Assembly (NCBI GenBank): GCA_026991225.1
Contig: JALXCB010000184.1
Location: forward strand, 1 to 34,396
DNA: 34,396 nucleotides
Direction: 5' to 3'
Source: Anaerolineae bacterium
GTDB taxonomy: Bacteria > Chloroflexota > Anaerolineae > J102
Shown: positions 14,318 through 22,380 of the stretch, one piece after another
Position numbering within the stretch: the first letter of the stretch is position 1
Layout: the number at the start of each line of letters is the position of its first letter
Notes under the pieces: generated by a model
What the model was told of the DNA's origin: nothing
Database searches by the model: none
Seen by the model: only the letters and a program-made list of their open reading frames with translations
Program-made: the position numbers and the translations under genes

Positions 14318-15529
14318 TCAGATCACTCCCTCATCTCGCAGACGAGCGATGGCGTCTTCGTCCAGCCCCAGGAGCTCCTGCAGCACGGCGTCGGTGTGTT
14401 CGCCCAGCATGGGCGGCGGCGTGCGAATGGCTGCAGGCGTGCGAGAGAGCTTGGGCACGGGCCCCAGCAGGGTCAACTCGCCCGCCTGGGGATGCTGGAT
14501 GGTTTGGGCCATGTCCCGATGCTGCACCTGCGGATCGGCAAAGACCGCGGGAATGTCATTGATGGGACTGGCGGGGATCTTCGCCGCCCAGAGCGCGTCC
14601 AGCCAGGCCTGGGTGGGGCGGGTGCGGAAGACCTCCTGGAGCTGGGGGATCAGGACATCCCGGTGGGTGACCCGACCCGCATTGGTCTGGAACCGTTCAT
14701 CCTTCCAAAGATCTGGCCGCCCGATGACCTGGCACAACCGCTGATATTGGGCGTCTGCGCCCACGGCCAGAGCCAGATAACCGTCCGCGGTCTCAAAGGT
14801 CTCATAGGGAACGATGTTGGGATGGGCGTTGCCGTAGCGTTTGGGCTTTTCGCCGGTGGCGAAGTAATTCTGCGCCACATTCACCAGCCATCCCACCTGG
14901 GCGTCCAGCAACGCGATATCGATATATTGTCCCTGGCCCGTGCGCTCCCGATGGTGAAGCGCGGCCAGGATGGCGCTCACCGCATACAACCCCGCGGTCA
15001 CATCCACCACCGCCACGCCCACTTTGTAGGGCGGGCCTTCCACCGGCCCCGTGATGGACATGACGCCTCCATGGGCCTGGATCATGAAATCATAGCCGGG
15101 GCGATCCTTGTAGGGGCCGGTTTGGCCGTAGCCGCTGATGGAGCAATAGATGAGGCCAGGATGGATCGCGGCCAGAGTGTCGTAATCCAACCCCAGCCGC
15201 TTCATGGTCCCGACCTTGAAATTCTCCACCAGGATATCGGAGCGGAGGACCAGGGCTTTGATCAGCTCCCGGCCCCGCTCCGATTTGAGATTGATGGTGA
15301 CGCTGCGCTTATTGCGATTGACGCTGAGATAATAGGCGCTAAAGGGGCCCACCCAGGGCGGCCCCCAGGCCCGCGTGCCATCGCCCACGCCTGGCTGCTC
15401 CACCTTGATCACCTCGGCGCCCAGATCGGCCAGCATCATCGTGGCGTAGGGGCCAGCCAGGATGCGAGAGAGGTCCAACACGCGGATATCGGCCAGCGCC
15501 TTCATGGCGGGCGTTGTTGCATTCATCAT
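14318..15529 (-). CDS. Class III (CaiB/BaiF/Frc) acyl-CoA transferase
   Basis: 403 residues, full length. IRVLDLSRILAGPYATMMLADLGAEVIKVE (15-44) is the family N-terminus, followed by SVNRNKRSVTINLKSERG and VENFKVGTMKRLGLDYD. D176 in VVDVTAG is the expected nucleophile that forms the aspartyl-CoA intermediate. MSITGP precedes it. The enzyme moves CoA from an acyl-CoA donor to a carboxylic acid (formyl/oxalyl, carnitine, succinyl/benzylsuccinyl, mesaconyl and others); the substrate cannot be read from sequence. It lies 59 bp after livF and 6 bp before the nitroreductase, same strand, so it probably activates the acid imported by the adjacent ABC transporter. Confidence 0.9.
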   Translation of the reverse strand: MMNATTPAMKALADIRVLDLSRILAGPYATMMLADLGAEVIKVEQPGVGDGTRAWGPPWVGPFSAYYLSVNRNKRSVTINLKSERGRELIKALVLRSDILVENFKVGTMKRLGLDYDTLAAIHPGLIYCSISGYGQTGPYKDRPGYDFMIQAHGGVMSITGPVEGPPYKVGVAVVDVTAGLYAVSAILAALHHRERTGQGQYIDIALLDAQVGWLVNVAQNYFATGEKPKRYGNAHPNIVPYETFETADGYLALAVGADAQYQRLCQVIGRPDLWKDERFQTNAGRVTHRDVLIPQLQEVFRTRPTQAWLDALWAAKIPASPINDIPAVFADPQVQHRDMAQTIQHPQAGELTLLGPVPKLSRTPAAIRTPPPMLGEHTDAVLQELLGLDEDAIARLRDEGVI

Positions 15530-15588
15530 GATGGGGAATCCGTGAGCATGGAAGAATCAGACGGCTCGCGAAGCGAGCACACTGACCA

Positions 15589-16293
15589 TCAAATCCCCAG
15601 GTAGGCTTCTTTGATCTTGGGATTTTCCATGAGCTCGTCCGCGGGGCCAGACATAACGATATGGCCAACGTCCAGCACATACGCCCGGTCCGCCTGCTCC
15701 AGGGCCAGGAACACATCCTGCTCCACGATGAGCACGGTCATGCCCCGCTGGATCACCTTTTCCACGGCGTTGTAGATGTTCTCCACCACCAGGGGGGCCA
15801 GGCCCAGGGAGAGCTCATCCACCATCAGCAGCTTGGGCGCGGCCATGAGCCCTCGGGCCACCGCGCACATCTGCTGTTCGCCGCCGGAAAGACTCCCGGC
15901 AGGCTGGTTGAGGCGCTCCGCCATGCGGGGGAAGAGATCGAGCACGAACTCGAAATCCTCCTTCACAGCCTTTTTGTCTTTGCGCAGATACGCGCCCATC
16001 ATGATATTTTCCTTCACCGTCATGCCTGCGAAGAGATGACGGCCCTGGGGCACCTGGCCGACGCCCAGTCGCAGCACCTCATCCGCGGAAAGTCCTGCGA
16101 TCTCCTTTCCCATGAACTGGATGCTGCCCGACTTGGGCTTCAACAACCCGGAGATGGTGTAAAGCAGGGTGCTCTTGCCCGCGCCATTGGCGCCGATAAG
16201 GGCCACCACCTCCGACTCATGGATTTCCATGTTCACGTCCCACAGGACCTGAACCTCTCCGTAAGCGACGTTGAGATCGGTAATTTTCAGCAT
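15589..16293 (-). CDS. livF: Branched-chain amino acid-type ABC transporter ATPase LivF
   Basis: 234 residues, the LivF length. Walker A GANGAGKST (34-42), signature LSGGEQ (135-140), Walker B LLMVDE (155-160) and the LivF-typical VPQGRHLFAGMTVKENI (81-97). It powers uptake together with LivG at the inner face of the membrane. The family transports branched-chain amino acids but also amides, urea and aromatic acids. Preceded by livG after 22 bp, followed by the CoA-transferase gene. Confidence 0.95.
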   Translation of the reverse strand: MLKITDLNVAYGEVQVLWDVNMEIHESEVVALIGANGAGKSTLLYTISGLLKPKSGSIQFMGKEIAGLSADEVLRLGVGQVPQGRHLFAGMTVKENIMMGAYLRKDKKAVKEDFEFVLDLFPRMAERLNQPAGSLSGGEQQMCAVARGLMAAPKLLMVDELSLGLAPLVVENIYNAVEKVIQRGMTVLIVEQDVFLALEQADRAYVLDVGHIVMSGPADELMENPKIKEAYLGI

Positions 16294-16315
16294 CGTCTTG
16301 CCTCCAAACCTGCCT

Positions 16316-17086
16316 TCATGCGGCCTTTTGCTGGCGGAAGAAGCGCGCCACGAACTTTTCGCCCAAATAAGCCTGGATCACCGCGGGGTTGTTCAACACC
16401 TCCTGCGGGGCGCCTTGGGCCAATTCTTGCCCGAAATTGAGGACGAAAACCCGCTGGGTGACGCCCACAATGGCCTTCATCACATGTTCGATCACCAGGA
16501 TGGTGATGCCTTTTTCGTTGATCTTGCGCACCAGCTCCATGGCCGACTCGATCTCCTTCGTATTCAATCCAGCCATTACCTCATCCAAAAACAGCAGTTC
16601 CGGGTCCATGGCCAGGGCTTTGGCCAGCTCCAACCGTTTGAGATAGGGCAGCGTGAGTTCATCCGCATGTTTCTCGCGCAAATCGGCCATGCCCACGAAT
16701 TCGATGATGTGATCGACGTGCTCCAAGGCCTCCCGAGGGCTGCGCTTGGCGCCGCCATGTCCGAACATGGCGCCCACGGCCACATTTTCCTGGACCGTCA
16801 TCCCGCGGAAGGGTTTGACGATCTGAAAGGTGCGAGCGATGCCCAGGCGACCGATCTTGAACGCGGGCCAGCCCGTGATGTCCTGCCCCTTGAAATAGAC
16901 CTTGCCGCTGGTAATGGGCAACATGCCAGTGATGATATTGACGAAGGTCGTCTTGCCCGCGCCGTTGGGGCCAATGAGCCCCAAAATTTCGCCTTTGTAG
17001 ATGGTCATATCCACCTTTTCGACCGCGGCCAGACCACCGAAATGTTTGGTTGCTTGTTTTGTTTCGAGAATAACCTCTCGTTCCAT
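16316..17086 (-). CDS. livG: Branched-chain amino acid-type ABC transporter ATPase LivG
   Basis: 256 residues. Walker A GPNGAGKTT (39-47) and LivG-typical GIARTFQIVKPFRGMTVQENV (82-102), Walker B LLFLDE (164-169) then VMAGLN. The signature loop is unusual: LTLPYLKRLELAKALA (144-159) stands where ABC ATPases have LSGGQ and most LivG proteins have LPYG-Q-RRLEIARAL. The conserved glycine is missing. Some LivG-like subfamilies share this LTL-x-x-KRLELA form, and pairing with LivF, whose signature is intact, could leave one good ATP site. The C-terminus (GEKFVARFFRQQKAA) is basic. Two bases separate it from livM. Confidence 0.94.
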   Translation of the reverse strand: MEREVILETKQATKHFGGLAAVEKVDMTIYKGEILGLIGPNGAGKTTFVNIITGMLPITSGKVYFKGQDITGWPAFKIGRLGIARTFQIVKPFRGMTVQENVAVGAMFGHGGAKRSPREALEHVDHIIEFVGMADLREKHADELTLPYLKRLELAKALAMDPELLFLDEVMAGLNTKEIESAMELVRKINEKGITILVIEHVMKAIVGVTQRVFVLNFGQELAQGAPQEVLNNPAVIQAYLGEKFVARFFRQQKAA

Positions 17087-17088
17087 AG

Positions 17089-18123
17089 CTATACCCTATA
17101 AGTGCGAATGTTTTCCAGAAGCGCGTTGATGGAAAGCTTTTTGCGACCGCTGATGAAATCCATCAGGCCTTTCGGCGTGAAGACCATGACCAGGATGATG
17201 ATGGCGCCAAGAATGGTGGCGTGCAACTGGCCGACCGGCAAGAAGAACACGAGCAACGTGATGAGAATGTAGTAGATGAATGCGCCGATGAAGGGGCCAA
17301 AGATGGTGCCGGTGCCTCCCAGGACCGCGGCCAGGATCATCTGCAACGTGTATTCGATCTTGAACACCTCTTCGGCCAGCACGAAGGTCTTCCAATAAGC
17401 GTAAATGCCTCCGGCCAGCCCGGCCATGAGCGCGCTGAGGGCAAAAGCCATGACCTTGGACCAGGTCGTGTTGATCCCCATCATATTGGCGGCGTCCTCA
17501 TCCTCGCGGATGGCCACCCAGCTATACCCCATCTTGCGATTGAGGATAAACCAGGTGAGAAGCAATCCGCCGATAGCCAGGAGATACGCCATATAATAGA
17601 AGAACTGCCCGCTCCATTCAATAGGATCGAAAAAGGGCAGGGTGATGCCCGCCGCGCCGCCGGTGAAGCTCGTCCAGCTATCCGCGATCTCGCCCAACGC
17701 GGTGGCGATGGCCACAGTGGCGATGGCGAAATAGTGTCCCTTGAGACGCAGAATGGGCAGGCCAATGAGGATGGCGAAGACCATGGCGGCCACCGCACCG
17801 ATGAGCAGGGCCGGGAAGAAACTCAGCCCCAGCCGGATCATGCTCAATCCGGTGCCATAGGCTCCAATGCCGAAAAAGGCCACATTGCCGAACGCGGCGT
17901 AGCCGGTGTAGCCGCCGATGAAATTCCAGCCGATGGACATGGCCGCCAGCAGCAGGATCAGGGTCAGTGTGTTCAACCAGAAACCGCTGGCAAAGGGCAG
18001 GAAGGGAAAGACGCCCAGAAAGAGAATGAAAAGCAGAAAGATGCTGAATAAAACGCCTTGGCGGCCCTTGAACAGCCCATCCAGGGAGCTGAAGCGAATG
18101 GGCGCTTTTTTCTGATCAGACAT
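17089..18123 (-). CDS. livM: Branched-chain amino acid-type ABC transporter permease LivM
   Basis: 344 residues, polytopic. After a cytoplasmic N-terminus (1-24) there are about 8-10 hydrophobic segments. Family motifs seen are GGYTGYAAFGNVAFFGIGAYGTG, LKGHYFAIATVAIATALGEI, SWVAIREDEDAANMMGIN (the EAA-like loop facing the ATPases) and AAVLGGTGTIFGPFIGAF. It forms the membrane channel with LivH. The gap to livH is 18 bp. Confidence 0.95.
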   Translation of the reverse strand: MSDQKKAPIRFSSLDGLFKGRQGVLFSIFLLFILFLGVFPFLPFASGFWLNTLTLILLLAAMSIGWNFIGGYTGYAAFGNVAFFGIGAYGTGLSMIRLGLSFFPALLIGAVAAMVFAILIGLPILRLKGHYFAIATVAIATALGEIADSWTSFTGGAAGITLPFFDPIEWSGQFFYYMAYLLAIGGLLLTWFILNRKMGYSWVAIREDEDAANMMGINTTWSKVMAFALSALMAGLAGGIYAYWKTFVLAEEVFKIEYTLQMILAAVLGGTGTIFGPFIGAFIYYILITLLVFFLPVGQLHATILGAIIILVMVFTPKGLMDFISGRKKLSINALLENIRTYRV

Positions 18124-18141
18124 AATCGCAACTCCTGAACA

Positions 18142-19014
18142 TCAGTGATAGAACGCCTTGCCTGCAATGCCGCTGGGCCGGAAGATGAGCACCAGCACCA
18201 ACACCAACAACGCGATGGCATCCTTCAAGCTGGGAGCCCAGATGCCGCTGAACACTTCGATAAATGAAAACAGCAGCGCCCCCAGGATAACGCCGGGGAT
18301 GCTGCCCAGACCACCGAGCACGCAAATAACGAAGGCCCGCAGCGTGTACGCCCCCCCCATGGTGGGATCGATAGGGAAACTGATGCTGATGAGCGTGCCT
18401 GCGCCCGCGGCCAACGCCGTACCCAGGGCATAGGTCAGCGCATAGGTCTGCGGGATGCGCACCCCTTGCAGCCGGGCGGCGTCGATATCCATGCCCGTGG
18501 CCCGGATGGCGTTGCCCGTCTTGGTATAGGTCATGAACACGTGCAACAGCCCCGTCAGCACCAGGGAGATGACGAATGCGGCCAGGCGCACATAAGGGAT
18601 TTGCACGTCGCCGATGGTGAAACCCAGCCCCGCATAATCGGGAGTCACCGAGCGCAGGTCGCCCTTCCAGAAGAATGTGGCCAGGTTGATGATGATGATC
18701 TCCAAGGCGAAGGTCAGCAGGAATGTCACCAGCAGAGGCGCGCGAATGACCAGATTGATGAGATACCGCTGGACCATATAACCCACTACGAACATGGTGA
18801 GCATGGAGATGGGCAGCGAGAGGAAGGGATCGACGCCATACAGCGTGAACAGCCAATAAGTGATGTACGCGCCCACCATCAAGAAGGCGCCATGGGCGAG
18901 ATTGATGATATTCAGGATGCCCCAAACGATGGAAAAGCCGATGGCGACCAGAGTTAATGTACCGCTTAGCAGGATAGCATTGACAACGCCTTGCGTGAGC
19001 TGTAACGTTTCCAT
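18142..19014 (-). CDS. livH: Branched-chain amino acid-type ABC transporter permease LivH
   Basis: 290 residues with about 8 membrane segments. QGVVNAILLSGTLTLVAIGF and WGILNIINLAHGAFLMVGAY are the typical LivH start, and AIRATGMDIDAARLQGV is the loop contacting the ATPases, followed by VICVLGGLGSIPGVILGALL. First gene after the intergenic terminator that follows the binding-protein gene, so its level is probably set by read-through. Confidence 0.95.
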   Translation of the reverse strand: METLQLTQGVVNAILLSGTLTLVAIGFSIVWGILNIINLAHGAFLMVGAYITYWLFTLYGVDPFLSLPISMLTMFVVGYMVQRYLINLVIRAPLLVTFLLTFALEIIIINLATFFWKGDLRSVTPDYAGLGFTIGDVQIPYVRLAAFVISLVLTGLLHVFMTYTKTGNAIRATGMDIDAARLQGVRIPQTYALTYALGTALAAGAGTLISISFPIDPTMGGAYTLRAFVICVLGGLGSIPGVILGALLFSFIEVFSGIWAPSLKDAIALLVLVLVLIFRPSGIAGKAFYH

Positions 19015-19044
19015 AATCTATCTCCTGTTTTCAGATATAAAAAG

Positions 19045-19080
19045 CCGGGGGTTGGCCCAAAACGCGCAGCCAACCCCCGG
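19045..19080 (-). terminator. Intrinsic terminator between livJ-type gene and livH
   Basis: Perfect 12-bp stem CCGGGGGTTGGC / GCCAACCCCCGG (19045-19056, 19069-19080) with a 12-base loop. On the minus strand it is followed by C then TTTTT, and a T-run also flanks the other side. It lies between the binding-protein gene and the permease genes, so partial read-through would give excess binding protein, as is usual in such operons. Confidence 0.88.
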
Positions 19081-19091
19081 TTTTTCACACA

Positions 19092-20381
19092 TTACCGCTG
19101 ATCCCAGGGTACAAAGGGATAGAGGAACTCTTTCACGGCGGCTTCTTTGGGCCAGACCGTGTAGAGTCCGCCATCGGTGTAATTCTGCATCACCGCCATG
19201 GGCTTGTAAACGTTCATGCCCTGCTCGTTGAACTTGAGCTTGCCATAGAAGGAATCATAGTCCAATGCTGCCAGAGCATCCCGCACCTTGTCCTTGTCCA
19301 GGCTGCCCGCAGCCTCGATGGCCTTCTGATAGGCGATGAGTGCGGCCGCGGATTCTGCCGCCTGGTAAGGCGGAATCTCGCCGTACTTCGCCTTGTAAAG
19401 CTCGGTGAAATGCTGCGGGGTGCCGAAGATGTCATCGCTCTTGTATTTCAACTCGGGCGTCCACTGGGCCGCGCCCACCACGTAATCCGCATCCTTGCCC
19501 AGGGCCTTGCGGAATTCGGGCGAGGTGGGGCCGACACTGAATCCAAACACCTTGGGAGACAGCCCCAGGTCCTTGGATTGCTTCATCACCAGGATGGTGT
19601 CCTGCAGGTGACCTGCGCCCAACACGATGTCGGGATTCTTGGATTTCATGGCCGTGATCAAGGAGGACACGTCCTTGGCCGCTTTGGCGTACTTGTCGAA
19701 GTACACCACGTCCAACCCCTTCTCTTCCGCGTAATCCTTGGCGCCCTGGGCCACCTCCAGCGCAAATGCGCCATTCTCGATGACGATGGCCACGGTCTTC
19801 AGATTCGGGTCCTTATCCAGGGCCATGTCGATAATGCCCCGCAGGTAGTAAGGCGCGGGGGTCAGCACGGCGAAGGAGTACTTGAAGCCGCGGTTGAAGA
19901 TCTTGGTGGCCGCGCCGTTGGCCTCCACCATGGGCACCTTGTACTTCTCAGCGATGGCGGTGGTGGCGAAGGTGTTGCCGGAGCCATAGGGCCCGAGCAA
20001 GAACGTCACCTTATCCTCGGTGATGAGCTTCTCGACCAACTGGGCGCTGCGATCGGCGTTGCTCTCGTCATCGTAGATCTTCAATTCCACCTTGCAACGC
20101 TTGTCACCCACAGGGATGCCACCCTGCTTGTTGATTTCCTCCACATAGAGCTCATACCCATTCTTGACGTATTCGCCCTCTTTGGCGTACTTCCCGGTCA
20201 AGGACACCGCGGCGCCAAAGACCACCTTGCACTCCTCGCCGCCGGCTGGCGCTTTCTCTTCGGTGGTTTGCTCCTGTGTTTGCTCCTGGGCGGGCGCAGG
20301 AGTCGTCGCCTTGCTGCACGCCGCCAGAGCCATGACGGTAATCAGCAGGACCACAATGAGGATGAGCAGCCTCTTCGACAT
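19092..20381 (-). CDS. Branched-chain amino acid-type substrate-binding lipoprotein (LivJ/LivK-like)
   Basis: 429 residues from the ATG at 20381, chosen because AAGGAG precedes it and the lipoprotein signal starts there; a longer frame to 20483 has no signal. Lipobox LAAC places Cys22 as the lipid anchor. A Thr/Gln/Glu-rich linker (23-48) precedes the type I periplasmic-binding fold: VVFGAAVSLTGKYAKEGEYVKNGYELYVEEINKQGG, then VTFLLGPYGSGNTFATTAIAEKYKVPMVEANGAA, VVGAAQWTPE, YQAAESAAALIAYQKAIEAAGS. It captures the ligand outside the membrane for LivHMGF. Ligand not determinable; the neighbouring CoA-transferase suggests an organic acid. Confidence 0.93.
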   Translation of the reverse strand: MSKRLLILIVVLLITVMALAACSKATTPAPAQEQTQEQTTEEKAPAGGEECKVVFGAAVSLTGKYAKEGEYVKNGYELYVEEINKQGGIPVGDKRCKVELKIYDDESNADRSAQLVEKLITEDKVTFLLGPYGSGNTFATTAIAEKYKVPMVEANGAATKIFNRGFKYSFAVLTPAPYYLRGIIDMALDKDPNLKTVAIVIENGAFALEVAQGAKDYAEEKGLDVVYFDKYAKAAKDVSSLITAMKSKNPDIVLGAGHLQDTILVMKQSKDLGLSPKVFGFSVGPTSPEFRKALGKDADYVVGAAQWTPELKYKSDDIFGTPQHFTELYKAKYGEIPPYQAAESAAALIAYQKAIEAAGSLDKDKVRDALAALDYDSFYGKLKFNEQGMNVYKPMAVMQNYTDGGLYTVWPKEAAVKEFLYPFVPWDQR

Positions 20382-20598
20382 TTCCTTACTCCTTTTTGAA
20401 TGAGTGGGGATGAATGAAACAACGTTCACAACGGCGCGATACGCGCAGTTTGAAATTTCCACTTCGGTCGACTCAACAGGCATGTGCGACCGCAGATTGG
20501 GAAGTTTTTTGACTTGTTGTTTGTGAATCGTCTAATTTTAGCCACAGACCTACAGCCAAAAAGCTGATAGGCGCTTACCGCCTCATCAGTGACATCTT

Positions 20599-20741
20599 GT
20601 AACTGCTAACGTAGTCCTGGTCACTCGACACGGATACGAGGAAACACGGATAAATCTTTTTTGAATGACTTCGCGCCTTCGTTTCCTTCGTGTCTTCGTG
20701 GCAAAAGAGGGGCGATTGGGGCCAACTACCTTAGCAGTTAC
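20599..20741. repeat. Word cluster bounded by 16-bp inverted repeats
   Basis: GTAACTGCTAACGTAG (20599-20614) and CTACCTTAGCAGTTAC (20726-20741) are inverted, 15 of 16 matching. Inside are ACACGGATACGAGG, AAACACGGATAAAT and TTCGTTTCCTTCGTGTCTTCGTGG words. Confidence 0.75.
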
Positions 20742-20857
20742 GACATTTTAGCCCAGCGAGCTAAAAGTTACACAGAGTTCACTGAACTGTTCCGAAAATA
20801 ACGTTTGTTGGTTTGCAAAAGCAACTCGAAGCCCACGTTGGGCGAGGGCAACGGACG

Positions 20858-20915
20858 TGATGCGTGAAACGTGAAACGTGAGCATCTTACGCATCACGTT
20901 TCACGGTCCGCCAGC
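20858..20915. repeat. Word palindrome (GTGATGCGTGAAACGTGA family), copy 3
   Basis: GTGATGCGTGAAACGTGAAA on the left pairs with TTACGCATCACGTTTCAC on the right. The right flank (GGTCCGCCAGCCTGGC) is the reverse complement of the sequence that precedes copy 2 at 12138 and encodes the methyltransferase tail. Confidence 0.75.
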
Positions 20916-20973
20916 CTGGCTGCGAGGCGTTTTCACCCGTATCGGTGGACAGTCGTCCGTGGTGACTGTTTTG

Positions 20974-21060
20974 GAGCCACACAGAGCTCACAGAGATTCA
21001 TCGGATCATTTTTCTCTGTGCAACTCTGTGATTTCTCTGAGCAACTCTGTGTAACTTCTT
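20974..21060. repeat. Word palindrome (ACACAGAGCTCACAGAG family)
   Basis: ACACAGAGCTCACAGAG (about 20980-20996) faces CTCTGTGCAACTCTGTG and CTCTGAGCAACTCTGTG on the right. A similar CACAGAGTTCACTGA word lies at about 20772-20786. Confidence 0.65.
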
Positions 21061-21282
21061 GGTTCCGGCTTGTCCGGGTTAGGAGCTATGGATCGGATTG
21101 GGGAAATGTCTCAAGATGGCTGTGCTTCATTGCAAAACAGCCAGAGGTTTTTCATTTCTTTGAATAATCCCTTTTATATCACCAATACTGACGATTTCGC
21201 AAATCATCATCCCCGGCGGAGAGCGATTCTAAATCACGTCCAACGCAGCATTTTCCAGACCTCTTGAAGGGGCGGCATGTGA

Positions 21283-22338
21283 TCACGCCCGCAATGCCTG
21301 GTGCAGGCGGCGCAACTGCTCCGCTGTGCCGACAATGATGATGACATCGCCCGGTCGGAGCACGGCGTCCGGGCCGGGATTCAGCTCGAATCCGCCGGTG
21401 GCGTTGTCGGGCCGCCCGCCATCGCCGCGATAGAGGGCGATGACGGTAATGCCGAAGCGCCGCCGCAGATCCGCCTGGGCCAGGGTCTTGCCCACCAGTT
21501 CAGAATTTTCTTCCACGCGAATCTCATCCATCTCCGCGCCCCGGCCTTCATCGAACACGACCTCGCTCAGGAACTCGGCCACATGGGGGCGCAGCAAGGT
21601 GAGGGCCAGACGCCGCCCTCCATAATCGTAGGGCGAGACCACTTCATCGGCCCCGGCCCGCCGCAGCTTATGATAGGCATCCTCCCGCACGAGACGGCTG
21701 GCGATCCAAAGATCGGGATTGAGCTCACGGGCGCTGAGCACCGTCACAATGTTGGCGTTGTCTTCATCCAGGGTGGTAATGAGTTTGGATGCCCGTTTCA
21801 CGCCCGCGGCCAGCAAGGTCGCGTCCTCAGTGGCGTCGCCGCTGATCACATGGTATCCTGACTCCCGCAGACGTTCGATAACCTGCGGGTCCCGTTCGAT
21901 GACGATGAATGGCTCGTTGTTGCGCTTTAGCTCCGAGGCCGCGGCCTCGCCGATGCGCCCGAAACCGCATAAAATCGTGTGATTTTCCATGCGCCTTGCC
22001 TTACGAAGTGAACGAAGCTGAAAGACGGCCTCGCGAAATTCATCGCTGAGGATGGTGGAAAGCAGCGATTCGATGGCCCAGGCCCCCCAGATCATCGTGG
22101 CGAAGATGAGGATGATGGTGAAGACGCGTGTGACTCTCCCCACCTCCCCCAGTTCGCCATAGCCCACCGTCGAAATGGTGATGACCGTCATGTAGAGGGC
22201 GCTGAGCCAGTCGAGCCGGGCCGTGATATGATAGCCAATGGTTCCCGCCGCGATGATGCACACTACCAGCGCCAGCGCCAGCAGCACGCGACGAATATCC
22301 TTGGGGCGCAGGCCCAGAAGAATGGACAAACGCTTCAT
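21283..22338 (-). CDS. Two-TM potassium channel with RCK (TrkA-N/TrkA-C) domains
   Basis: 351 residues, MthK-like. TM1 (about 18-38), pore loop with selectivity filter TVGYGE (57-62), TM2 (about 71-97). The RCK N-domain starts at MENHTILCGFGRIG (GxGxxG at 125-130), with E148 after the second strand (FIVIERD). The TrkA-C domain is about 260-351. A ligand-gated tetrameric K+ channel in the inner membrane is expected. An internal Met117 corresponds to the separate RCK start known in MthK, but I see no evidence that it is used here. The gene is divergent from the M24 peptidase with 42 bp between them; GATAAT lies 8 bp before its ATG. Confidence 0.93.
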   Translation of the reverse strand: MKRLSILLGLRPKDIRRVLLALALVVCIIAAGTIGYHITARLDWLSALYMTVITISTVGYGELGEVGRVTRVFTIILIFATMIWGAWAIESLLSTILSDEFREAVFQLRSLRKARRMENHTILCGFGRIGEAAASELKRNNEPFIVIERDPQVIERLRESGYHVISGDATEDATLLAAGVKRASKLITTLDEDNANIVTVLSARELNPDLWIASRLVREDAYHKLRRAGADEVVSPYDYGGRRLALTLLRPHVAEFLSEVVFDEGRGAEMDEIRVEENSELVGKTLAQADLRRRFGITVIALYRGDGGRPDNATGGFELNPGPDAVLRPGDVIIIVGTAEQLRRLHQALRA

Positions 22339-22346
22339 GATGACGT

Positions 22347-22352
22347 ATTATC
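22347..22352 (-). promoter_or_regulatory. Possible -10 (GATAAT) of the K+ channel gene
   Basis: GATAAT on the minus strand lies eight bases before the ATG at 22338, implying a leader of only one or two nucleotides. No TGN extension and no clear -35. Confidence 0.35.
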
Positions 22353-22380
22353 CCCCAAAAACTCGCAAAAGGAAATCATC

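Larger units (their letters stand above)
20382..21282. other. 900-bp repeat-rich intergenic region
   Basis: No convincing gene. It contains the livJ-type leader and probable promoter area (to about 20560), an inverted-repeat-bounded block at 20599-20741, word palindromes at about 20858-20915 and 20974-21060, and the 3' flank of the K+ channel gene. Short frames here are out of character with the coding sequences around. Confidence 0.6.

Noticed and set aside
13736-15604. 622-codon plus-strand frame opposite nitroreductase and CoA-transferase
   Set aside because: Covers two well-recognised enzymes on the other strand; no family features.
20871-21167. 98-codon frame in the repeat-rich gap
   Set aside because: Runs through word palindromes, no ribosome site, Phe/Ser/Arg-rich unlike neighbouring proteins.
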